DNA of 5,291 bases from Butyrivibrio sp. (GTDB lineage Bacteria; Bacillota; Clostridia; Lachnospirales; Lachnospiraceae). The stretch lies in contig JAILEJ010000386.1 in the NCBI GenBank assembly GCA_024688095.1, positions 1 through 5,291 on the forward strand. The letters are read 5' to 3'. The notes beneath the pieces are model-generated. The model was not told the origin of the DNA, made no database searches, and saw only the letters and a program-made list of their open reading frames with translations. The position numbers were made by a program, and so were the translations under genes. Of the stretch, positions 1 to 5,291 are shown one piece after another; the stretch's first letter is position 1, and each line of letters opens with the position of its first letter.

Positions 1-32
1 AAATCTCTTGAAGGGCTTTTGATTTAGTTTAT
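1..32. terminator. Possible half of a terminator hairpin cut by the window edge
   Basis: The first bases read CTTGAAGGGCTTTT on the plus strand (8-21), and AAAAGCCCTTCAAG on the minus strand just downstream of the carbamate kinase stop codon. A GC-containing arm ending in a T-run is what one half of an intrinsic terminator looks like. The matching arm would have to lie to the left of base 1, so pairing cannot be confirmed. If it exists, it would end the kinase transcript, a gene converging from the left, or both. Confidence 0.3.
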
Positions 33-42
33 ATAAGATTTT

Positions 43-978
43 TTATGCTGTTATGAATGTACCGGCTTTTCCATGCATTGCGTCATTTACAGTTGTGATT
101 GAAGTAATAAGTACACTTCCTTCAGGATTAGATTTAAGGAATGAGATAGCTGCCTTAATCTTTGGAAGCATATTAACTTCACCAAATTCTCCAGCTTCGA
201 TATATTTCTCAGCTTCAGCAACAGTCATCTTTTCGATTGGCTCCTGGTTTTCCTTTTCAAAATTCTTATATACATAAGGAACTGAAGTGAGGATTATAAG
301 TCTGTCTGCCTTAAGGTCGCAGGCAAGCTTTCCTGCAATGGCATCCTTTTCAATAACTGCAGATGCACCTTTTAATTTGTGACTCTGTTCAATAACTGGA
401 ATTCCGCCACCGCCACATGCGATAACTTCCTGACCTGCGTCTGCAAGAGCTTTGATAGCATCTATTTCAACAATATCGATTGGCTCTGGAGCTGCAACGA
501 TTCTAAGGAATCCTTTTCCAGGCTCTTCCTTTACGAAGTTTCCTTTTTTTACTTCATTATCAGCATCTTCTTTGGACATATATCTGCCGATGGCCTTTGT
601 TGGTGAATAAAAAGCTTCATCATAAGGATCTACTGTAACCTGTGTAAGAATTGTACTTACAGTCTTGTAAATGCCCCTGCTTGTAAGTTCACTTCTAAGT
701 GAATTCTGAATATCGTATCCAACATAACCCTGGCTCATAGCACTACATACGCACATTGGAGCGGTTGTGTAATCTATATAAATTCTGTGAAGCTCAGTCA
801 TGGCCTTGTGGATCATGCTAACCTGAGGTCCATTACTATGTGTGATAGTAAGCTGATATCCTGATTCAATAATATCTGCGAGTGCTTTTGCAGTATTTCT
901 AACAGCTTCCATCTGAGCATTGGTAGTGACACCTAGAGATTCATGACCAAGTGAAACAACAGCTTTTTTATTTTCCAT
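43..978 (-). CDS. arcC: Carbamate kinase family protein, divergent active-site loop
   Basis: Carbamate kinases are cytosolic enzymes that reversibly transfer phosphate between carbamoyl phosphate and ADP, usually making ATP at the end of arginine, agmatine or purine-derived carbamoyl catabolism. The 311-residue protein has the family's normal length and aligns by eye along its whole length. Visible landmarks are THSNGPQV (46-53), MSQGYVGYD (81-89), the DPYDEAF segment (117-123), TKAIG with Lys128, the CGGGGIPV nucleotide/phosphate loop (188-195), AVIEKD with Lys211, ILTSV (229-233) and MLPKIKAA with Lys273. The first loop is unusual: it reads LGHESLG (10-16) where classical enzymes have LGGNA, and THSNG replaces the usual HGNG. 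The lysines are kept, so the protein is probably active, but the substrate could differ. I chose the ATG at 978 because AGAAGGA lies 5 bases upstream. An in-frame ATG at 1038 would translate promoter-like sequence. No arcA or arcB neighbour is visible, so the symbol marks the family rather than a proven arginine pathway. Confidence 0.88.
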   Translation of the reverse strand: MENKKAVVSLGHESLGVTTNAQMEAVRNTAKALADIIESGYQLTITHSNGPQVSMIHKAMTELHRIYIDYTTAPMCVCSAMSQGYVGYDIQNSLRSELTSRGIYKTVSTILTQVTVDPYDEAFYSPTKAIGRYMSKEDADNEVKKGNFVKEEPGKGFLRIVAAPEPIDIVEIDAIKALADAGQEVIACGGGGIPVIEQSHKLKGASAVIEKDAIAGKLACDLKADRLIILTSVPYVYKNFEKENQEPIEKMTVAEAEKYIEAGEFGEVNMLPKIKAAISFLKSNPEGSVLITSITTVNDAMHGKAGTFITA

Positions 979-1000
979 GTTATTCCTTCTTTCCGCAAAT

Positions 1001-1036
1001 TTTATAATGCATATTTTTTTATCTTTAATCCAAAAC
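1001..1036 (-). promoter_or_regulatory. Candidate promoter of the carbamate kinase gene
   Basis: Read on the minus strand, TTGGAT (a -35-like hexamer, about 1027-1032) is followed after 18 bases by CATTAT (about 1003-1008). TATAAA overlaps that position (1001-1006). Transcription would start a few bases upstream of the ribosome binding site, giving a short leader of about 20 bases. The hexamers are imperfect, so the exact boxes are uncertain. The -35-like hexamer overlaps one arm of the 1031-1057 inverted repeat. Confidence 0.4.
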
Positions 1037-1057
1037 ACTTATTAATAGGGTGTTTTG
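1031..1057. promoter_or_regulatory. Inverted repeat, candidate operator for the kinase promoter
   Basis: CAAAACAC at 1031-1038 is perfectly complementary to GTGTTTTG at 1050-1057, with 11 AT-rich bases between them. The centre-to-centre spacing is 19 bp, about two helical turns, which suits a dimeric DNA-binding regulator. No T-run follows on either strand, so it is not a normal terminator. One arm abuts and overlaps the -35-like hexamer of the leftward promoter, which would fit repression. The cognate regulator is not in the window. Confidence 0.4.
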
Positions 1058-1172
1058 TGAAAATATGATTCAAGAATATATTTATCATTTTACAGCATAA
1101 TTACTTTTTTGTATATCTTAAACATTGATGATTGCGCCATTTTATAGTGGTTTTACAAGGAAGAAAAATAAG

Positions 1173-1213
1173 TTGACAGTAAAATATTCAGGGGCTAGAC
1201 TTTGATTTATAAT
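1173..1213 (+). promoter_or_regulatory. Candidate promoter of the cysteine synthase-MATE operon
   Basis: A perfect consensus -35 hexamer TTGACA sits at 1173-1178. Exactly 17 bases downstream is TAGACT (1196-1201), a four-of-six match to the -10 consensus. A perfect TATAAT also lies at 1208-1213, but it is 29 bases from TTGACA; at 17 bases it has only the weak TATTCA (1185-1190). Either arrangement gives a leader of roughly 35-50 bases before the cysK start, too short for a riboswitch or T-box. Which -10 is used cannot be decided from sequence. Confidence 0.55.
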
Positions 1214-1255
1214 ATTCCTGATTGTTAACAAAGGAATTGAAAGAAGGACAATAAA

Positions 1256-2194
1256 ATGGCTAATATAAAAAAGAGTGCAACAGAGTTAATAGGAAAGACT
1301 CCGCTTTTACAATTATCTAATTATACAAAGGAAATGGGAGCAGAGAATGCAACCATACTGGCAAAGCTTGAATATTTAAATCCTGCAGGAAGTGCCAAGG
1401 ACAGGGTAGCACTTAAAATGATTGAGGATGCTGAAAAGACTGGAAAGATTACAAAGGGTGGTACTATAATAGAACCAACATCTGGAAATACAGGAATTGG
1501 TCTTGCATTTGTAGCAGCAGCAAAAGGTTACAAGGCAATACTTACACTTCCTGATACGATGTCAGTTGAGAGAAGGACTCTTTTAAAGGCATATGGAGCA
1601 GAGATTGTACTTACTGAAGGAGCTCTTGGAATGAAGGGCGCAATAGATAAGGCTACAGAGCTTCAGAAGAATACTCCAAATTCGATAGTACTTGGACAGT
1701 TTGATAATCCGTCAAATCCTGCAGCACATAAGGAGACGACAGGTCCTGAAATCTGGGAAGATACAGATGGAAAGGTTGATATATTTGTTGCTACAGTAGG
1801 AACAGGAGGAACACTTACAGGTACTGGAGAATATTTGAAATCCAAAAATCCTGATATAAAGGTCGTTGCAGTAGAGCCTGATTCTTCAGCAGTTCTTTCC
1901 GGAGATAAGCCTGGACCACACATGATTCAGGGCATAGGAGCAGGATTTGTTCCATCAATTCTAAATACTGAAATTTATGATGAGATTATAAGAGTAAAAA
2001 ATGATGATGCATTTAAAGAGGGTGGAAGATTAGCAACAACAGAGGGTGTACTTGTTGGAATATCATCAGGTGCAGCTTTGTGGGCAGCAGTAGAGCTTGC
2101 TAAACGTCCTGAAAATGAAGGTAAGAATATCGTAGTTCTTCTTCCTGATTCAGGAGACAGATATCTTTCAACTCCACTCTTTCAGCACGATTAA
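1256..2194 (+). CDS. cysK: Cysteine synthase (O-acetylserine sulfhydrylase)
   Basis: This cytosolic PLP enzyme catalyses the last step of cysteine synthesis, replacing the acetate of O-acetyl-L-serine with sulfide. The 312-residue product is full length for the CysK group and shows every hallmark of the fold-type II family. Lys48 in NPAGSAKDR is the expected PLP Schiff-base lysine, PTSGNTG (74-80) binds the substrate carboxylate, and GTGGT (182-186) holds the PLP phosphate. QGIGAGFVP (225-233) is the conserved active-site loop, GISSGAA (268-274) carries the serine near the PLP pyridine nitrogen, and PDSGDRYLST lies at the C-terminus (298-306). It lacks the extra C-terminal CBS/regulatory domain of cystathionine beta-synthases. 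AGAAGGA at 1242-1248 is 7 bases before the ATG, a strong start. It is the first gene of a probable two-gene unit with the MATE exporter, and is divergent from the carbamate kinase. CysM-like substrate preference cannot be excluded, but CysK is the better call. Confidence 0.96.
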   Translation: MANIKKSATELIGKTPLLQLSNYTKEMGAENATILAKLEYLNPAGSAKDRVALKMIEDAEKTGKITKGGTIIEPTSGNTGIGLAFVAAAKGYKAILTLPDTMSVERRTLLKAYGAEIVLTEGALGMKGAIDKATELQKNTPNSIVLGQFDNPSNPAAHKETTGPEIWEDTDGKVDIFVATVGTGGTLTGTGEYLKSKNPDIKVVAVEPDSSAVLSGDKPGPHMIQGIGAGFVPSILNTEIYDEIIRVKNDDAFKEGGRLATTEGVLVGISSGAALWAAVELAKRPENEGKNIVVLLPDSGDRYLSTPLFQHD

Positions 2195-2207
2195 AATGGA
2201 AATTTAT

Positions 2208-2212
2208 GGAGA
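2208..2212 (+). promoter_or_regulatory. Ribosome binding site of the MATE gene
   Basis: GGAGA lies 8 bases before the ATG at 2220, inside the 25-base gap after the cysK stop codon. No hairpin terminator or separate promoter fits in that gap, which supports co-transcription with cysK and fixes the start of the exporter. Confidence 0.7.
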
Positions 2213-2219
2213 AAAATAA

Positions 2220-3605
2220 ATGGCAAACGGAAATACAAAGGACCTGACAGTTGGTAATCCAATGAAACTTATTCTTGGATTTTCGGTACCTCTTTTGATG
2301 GGATTTTTATTTCAGCAATTTTACAGCGTCGTAGACACAATGATTGTCGGCAGGATTCTGGGAACGCAGGCTCTTGCCGGCGTTGGTTCTACAGGCGCTG
2401 TTAACTTTATGGTAATCGGTTTTTGCATGGGTGTCTGCAATGGCTTTGCAATCCCTATTTCGCAGAGATTTGGTGCCAAAGACTATAACAGCATGAGAAA
2501 ATTTATCTCACACAGTATTATTCTGTGCGCTGTTTTTGCTGTAGTAATGACTTTTTTTGTAAGCGTGTTCTGCAGACAGATTTTGCATGCAATGAATACA
2601 CCGGATGATATCTTCGAATATGCATATCAGTATATTTTCGTAATCTTTTTGGGAATACCTGTTACATATTTGTATAACCTCTTATCAGCAATAATAAGAG
2701 CGCTGGGAGATAGTAAGCATCCTGTTATATTCCTTGTTATAGCTTCATTTGTAAATATCGGACTGGACCTCTTTTTCATATTGAATCTTCATATGGGAAT
2801 TATGGGAGCAGCGCTTGCAACTGTTATATCACAGCTTGTTTCAGGTATATGCTGTCTCGTATTTATGGTCACAAAGCTTGATATATTAAAGCTTAGCAAG
2901 AGGGACTGGGAGCTTGATGGCGGACATTTCATGATACTTTTCAACATGGGAATTCCTATGGGACTTCAGTATTCAATTACTGCAATTGGAAGCATTGTTA
3001 TTCAGATTGCAATTAATGGACAGGGTTCGGAGGCCGTCGCAGCTGTAACAGCAGCCAATAAAGTAGGAATGTTCCTATGCTGCCCGTTTGATGCAATGGG
3101 TTCAACAATGTCTACTTATGCAGGTCAGAATGTTGGAGCCAAAAAGCTCGATCACTTACAGCAGGGATTAATAGCATGCTCAAAGCTTGGAATAATATAC
3201 GCACTTCTTGCACTTGTAATATTGTGGCTCTTTGGTGCAAACTTTGTAAGACTTTTTATAGATTCCTCAGAGGAAACAGTTATAAATCTTGCAGCCTATT
3301 ATCTCAAGTGGCAGTCAGCTTTTTACATACCACTTGCTTTTGTAAATATAGTAAGATTTCTTATTCAGGGAATGGGATACAGTATGTTTGCAATTCTCGC
3401 TGGAGTATGTGAGATGGTAGGAAGAATCCTTGCAGCACTTGTTCTTACACCTCTGTTTGGCTTTACCGGAATTGCAATGGCAAGCCCTGTAGCATGGATA
3501 CTTGCAGATGCATTCCTGATACCTGCATATATAATGGTAAGAAATAAGCTTCGAAAGATTTTTGAAGAAAGTATAATTCATGAGAATATGAATCTGCAGA
3601 GTTAA
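2220..3605 (+). CDS. MATE family multidrug/metabolite efflux protein
   Basis: The 461-residue protein is an inner-membrane secondary transporter of the MATE (MatE domain) family, which exports cationic drugs, dyes or metabolites using an Na+ or H+ gradient. I count about twelve hydrophobic helices in two six-helix halves: roughly 15-37, 55-80, 95-118, 135-157, 168-188, 192-217, 240-262, 272-297, 318-340, 356-380, 386-410 and 415-439. The first half carries the family signature FQQFYSVVDTMIVGRILG (31-48), with an acidic residue (Asp40) in helix 1, and ISQRFGAKDY (80-89). IIRALGDSKHP (158-168) and VNIGLDLFFI (178-187) follow. The second half repeats the pattern with STYAGQNVGAKK (298-309) and FLIQGMGYSMFAILAG (380-395). 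Length and topology are normal and there is no signal peptide beyond helix 1. The tail is short and charged. It resembles the DinF/MepA-like bacterial branch, but the substrate cannot be read from sequence. Its place directly after cysK suggests a link with sulfur amino acid metabolism, which is inference only. Confidence 0.93.
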   Translation: MANGNTKDLTVGNPMKLILGFSVPLLMGFLFQQFYSVVDTMIVGRILGTQALAGVGSTGAVNFMVIGFCMGVCNGFAIPISQRFGAKDYNSMRKFISHSIILCAVFAVVMTFFVSVFCRQILHAMNTPDDIFEYAYQYIFVIFLGIPVTYLYNLLSAIIRALGDSKHPVIFLVIASFVNIGLDLFFILNLHMGIMGAALATVISQLVSGICCLVFMVTKLDILKLSKRDWELDGGHFMILFNMGIPMGLQYSITAIGSIVIQIAINGQGSEAVAAVTAANKVGMFLCCPFDAMGSTMSTYAGQNVGAKKLDHLQQGLIACSKLGIIYALLALVILWLFGANFVRLFIDSSEETVINLAAYYLKWQSAFYIPLAFVNIVRFLIQGMGYSMFAILAGVCEMVGRILAALVLTPLFGFTGIAMASPVAWILADAFLIPAYIMVRNKLRKIFEESIIHENMNLQS

Positions 3606-3649
3606 ATATTTGATACTAACCAGAATGATAAGAAAGTTTAATATAAGAA

Positions 3650-3740
3650 AATAAAAAACACTACCGGGTGACTGATATGTACCCTCCTAATTGTTTGTCC
3701 AGTAAAGAGGGTACATATCAGACTGGTAGTGTTTTTTATT
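3650..3740. terminator. Bidirectional intrinsic terminator with a nested palindrome
   Basis: An outer stem of 16 perfect pairs joins 3650-3665 to 3725-3740. It contains CACTACC/GGTAGTG and a six-A/six-T run, so an RNA from either strand gives a GC-containing stem followed by U residues. This suits its place 45 bases after the MATE stop and about 115 bases after the convergent GH2 stop. Inside it, separated by a small asymmetric internal loop (3666-3671 and 3722-3724), lies a second perfect 15-bp stem, 3672-3686 with 3707-3721, closed by a 20-base loop (3687-3706). A 91-base two-tier hairpin is far larger than terminators usually are. Confidence 0.85.
3675..3720. mobile_element. Possible 46-bp palindromic insertion (MITE/IS-end relic) in the terminator loop
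   Basis: The segment is flanked by GACTG at 3670-3674 and again at 3721-3725, a 5-bp direct repeat like a target-site duplication. Its ends carry 12-bp inverted repeats, ATATGTACCCTC (3675-3686) and GAGGGTACATAT (3707-3718). Removing it with one GACTG copy leaves a compact hairpin: CACTACC/GGTAGTG extended by a G-T and a G-C pair and closed by the GNRA-type tetraloop GTGA. That restored ideal terminator is the main support for insertion. On the minus strand the inner part begins TGTACCCTCTTTACTGGACA, and its TG...CA ends look to me like IS3-group termini, but that is only an impression. It has no coding capacity, so any movement would need a transposase supplied in trans. Confidence 0.45.
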
Positions 3741-3742
3741 GG

Positions 3743-3830
3743 TAATATGTTTTTAATTTATTGAAGTTAGAGTTATTTTATCGTTAATATGTTTTAATTT
3801 ATTGGAATTAGATATATTGCATTGGAATTA
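3743..3830. repeat. Imperfect AT-rich direct repeat, two copies plus a fragment
   Basis: A unit of about 29 bases beginning TAATATGTTTT and including TTTAATTTATTG occurs at 3743-3771 and again at 3785-3812, differing by one T in a run and two substitutions. The spacing is about 41-42 bases. The 10-mer ATTGGAATTA of the second copy (3801-3810) recurs at 3821-3830. The tract lies between the terminator and the 3' end of the GH2 gene and contains no plausible gene. It could be a decayed duplication or simply non-coding sequence expanded by slippage. Confidence 0.55.
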
Positions 3831-3853
3831 TGTTAGTTATATGGAGTTATTAA

Positions 3854-5291
3854 TTACTCCAGTTTGTCGATTTTTCTATCGTAAGTCAGGATTCCATTGA
3901 CTTCTTCCTCGACATCGCTAAGCTGCGTATAAACGGCTCCGCTAAGCCCCTTTTTCGCAAGTGGCATCAGCGTGTTATTTATAAGATTATTATAGGCAGC
4001 CTTGAATTCTTTTTTTGTTTCATATTTCTTATAACCATAGATTCTGTCAACGCTACTGTGACCATCAATGTGTGTGGCAAGCCCGCCATATTCTGAAATT
4101 ACATAAGCTCGTCCGAACTTGTCTCTGGCAGGAGAAAGAGGTCTGAAATAGTTGTGTACACTAAGGAAGTCTCCGCTATGTTCATCAAACCATCCGCTTG
4201 CCTGATCTATAAGTCTTGAAGGATCAACCTTTCCGGCAATGATAGTTGCCGCTGCTGCATTAAATTGACCCCAGCCCTCATTAAAGAGAACCCATGTTGA
4301 GATGCATGGACAGTTAATTAGAAGCTTTATTGTGGCTATCATCTCTTCAGTCCATTCTTTTCTACCTTCTGCGGACTCTCGTCTGAACATTCTGTAGCTT
4401 TCAGGGCCATCAGGCATTGAACTAAACACTTTAGGGAAAAGTGTAGGAAGGTATGAAACCAAAGGCTTTGAATAGTCATAGCCTCCGCTTACCATATCCT
4501 GCCATACAATCATTCCAATTCTGTCACAATGATAATAATATCTTGCAGCCTCAATCTTTATGTGCTTTCTAAGCATGTTAAAACCATGTTTCTTCATAGT
4601 TTTAATATCGAATATAAATGCTTCATCAGAAGGCGCCGTATATAGACCATCTGGCCAGTAGCCCTGATCAAGAACACCATTTAAAAAGTATGGTTTATGA
4701 TTAAGGCAGAATGTATTATAGCCATATTTATCTCTGTCAATTGTAAAACAACGCATTCCGAAGTAAGAAGTTATGATATCCAGTCCAGCTCTTACGATAA
4801 GCCCGTAAAGAAATGGTTTTTCTGGAGACCAGAGCTTTGGATTTGTAATTTCACAGGTAAAAGTAGTTGTGAAAGACTTCATATCTTCTGAATGATGTTC
4901 TGCTTTTGAGACTATTTTGTAAGGAGCTGGTGAAGCCGGAGCACTTTTTCCAGGCTCTGCAACAAAAGCCTCTCTGAAGGTTTTATCAAATAGTTCAGGC
5001 TCTGTAGTATTACAGATAGCATCAATAACATCAAGCACAACATTGCATTTTCCATTTGTTTTTACAGAGATTTTGACTGTTTTCAAATCCTTCTGAGGAG
5101 TTATCTTTAGATTTGTGATATAGGTGTCAGGAACCCACTCAAGCCAGACTGTCTGCCAGATTCCGCTTTGAGCAGTATAGTACATACCGCCTCTCTTGAG
5201 CTTTTGCTTTCCACGGCTATGCCAGGAAGTATCTGTACTGTCCTGAACGCAGACCATTATCTCATTGTCTGGAAGTAGCTTCTCTCCATCT
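3854..5291 (-). CDS. Glycoside hydrolase family 2 protein (beta-galactosidase/glucuronidase-like), 5' end outside the window
   Basis: The reading frame stays open to the right edge (about 478 residues visible), and an internal Met at 5257 is not a credible start because it falls inside the sugar-binding domain. Numbering from that Met, the order is as follows. The end of the jelly-roll domain carries RGKQ (15-18) and the family signature SGIWQTVWLE (31-40). An immunoglobulin-like domain follows (about 45-172, ending LWSPEKPFLYGLIV and FGMRCFTID). The rest is a TIM barrel from about 185. The barrel shows FLNGVLDQGYWPDGLYTAPSD (191-211), GFNMLRKHIKIE (225-236), VWQDM (251-255), the acid/base Glu327 in LFNEGWGQ and the nucleophile Glu389 in VISEYGG. 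Both catalytic glutamates are present, so it should be a retaining exo-glycosidase. No C-terminal domain follows the barrel, which separates it from long LacZ enzymes. No signal peptide can be judged without the N-terminus. I recognise this motif set as a GH2 branch common in gut Clostridia without a settled substrate. It converges on the MATE gene. Confidence 0.93.
   Translation of the reverse strand, partial: DGEKLLPDNEIMVCVQDSTDTSWHSRGKQKLKRGGMYYTAQSGIWQTVWLEWVPDTYITNLKITPQKDLKTVKISVKTNGKCNVVLDVIDAICNTTEPELFDKTFREAFVAEPGKSAPASPAPYKIVSKAEHHSEDMKSFTTTFTCEITNPKLWSPEKPFLYGLIVRAGLDIITSYFGMRCFTIDRDKYGYNTFCLNHKPYFLNGVLDQGYWPDGLYTAPSDEAFIFDIKTMKKHGFNMLRKHIKIEAARYYYHCDRIGMIVWQDMVSGGYDYSKPLVSYLPTLFPKVFSSMPDGPESYRMFRRESAEGRKEWTEEMIATIKLLINCPCISTWVLFNEGWGQFNAAAATIIAGKVDPSRLIDQASGWFDEHSGDFLSVHNYFRPLSPARDKFGRAYVISEYGGLATHIDGHSSVDRIYGYKKYETKKEFKAAYNNLINNTLMPLAKKGLSGAVYTQLSDVEEEVNGILTYDRKIDKLE

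Noticed and set aside
979..1038. Upstream in-frame ATG that would add 20 residues to the carbamate kinase
   Set aside because: The extension does not look like the family N-terminus, runs through AT-rich promoter-like sequence, and has no good ribosome binding site, whereas the ATG at 978 has AGAAGGA at proper spacing.
1059..1255. Search for a T-box, SAM or other riboswitch ahead of cysK
   Set aside because: The likely transcription start leaves a leader of only about 35-50 bases, and I see no T-box sequence or conserved riboswitch core.
1663..1923. Open frame on the minus strand inside cysteine synthase
   Set aside because: It lies fully antisense to a gene with intact catalytic motifs, has no ribosome binding site and no recognisable protein features.
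3315..3581. Cysteine- and tyrosine-rich open frame antisense to the MATE gene
   Set aside because: The odd composition is what the reverse strand of a membrane protein gene gives; there is no family resemblance or start signal.
3650..3740. CRISPR repeat or retron-like RNA at the large hairpin
   Set aside because: There is a single palindrome with no spaced identical repeats, and no Cas or reverse transcriptase gene in the window; a terminator between convergent genes explains its position.
3843..3860. Near-palindrome GGAGT...ACTCC overlapping the GH2 stop codon
   Set aside because: It has only five GC-containing pairs around an AT core, with no T-run after it. The nearby 3650-3740 hairpin already explains termination.

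Overview
The window is a low-GC, gene-dense bacterial chromosome segment. It looks like an anaerobic Firmicute, most likely a Clostridia/Lachnospiraceae-type gut or rumen organism. The evidence is AT-rich codon use, AGAAGGA/GGAG ribosome binding sites, a carbamate kinase of a divergent type that I associate with Clostridia, and a carbohydrate-degrading GH2 enzyme. The taxonomic placement is inference; no rRNA or marker gene is present.

Layout, left to right. A minus-strand carbamate kinase-family gene (45-978 plus stop) is transcribed towards the left edge. A 277-bp divergent intergenic region follows (979-1255). It holds candidate promoters in both directions and an 8-bp perfect inverted repeat (1031-1038/1050-1057) beside the kinase promoter. 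Then come two plus-strand genes 25 bp apart, probably one operon: cysteine synthase (1256-2194) and a 12-helix MATE-family exporter (2220-3605). The convergent intergenic region 3606-3853 holds a large nested hairpin (3650-3740) that works on paper as a bidirectional terminator, followed by an imperfect AT-rich direct repeat. The rest of the window is a minus-strand glycoside hydrolase family 2 gene whose 5' end lies beyond the right edge.

The genes do not form an obvious single pathway. Cysteine synthase makes cysteine from O-acetylserine and sulfide, and the linked MATE protein may export a small molecule. The kinase probably serves ATP formation from carbamoyl phosphate, or a related reaction. 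The GH2 enzyme trims glycans.

I see no CRISPR array, toxin-antitoxin pair, phage gene or obvious new defence or metabolic system. The most interesting signal is in the terminator. It reads as an ordinary hairpin with a GTGA tetraloop, split at its apex by a roughly 46-bp palindromic insert flanked by a 5-bp direct repeat (GACTG). That is the pattern expected of a very small mobile-element relic. The second most interesting is the changed glycine-rich loop of the carbamate kinase (G-H-E-S in place of the usual G-G-N-A).
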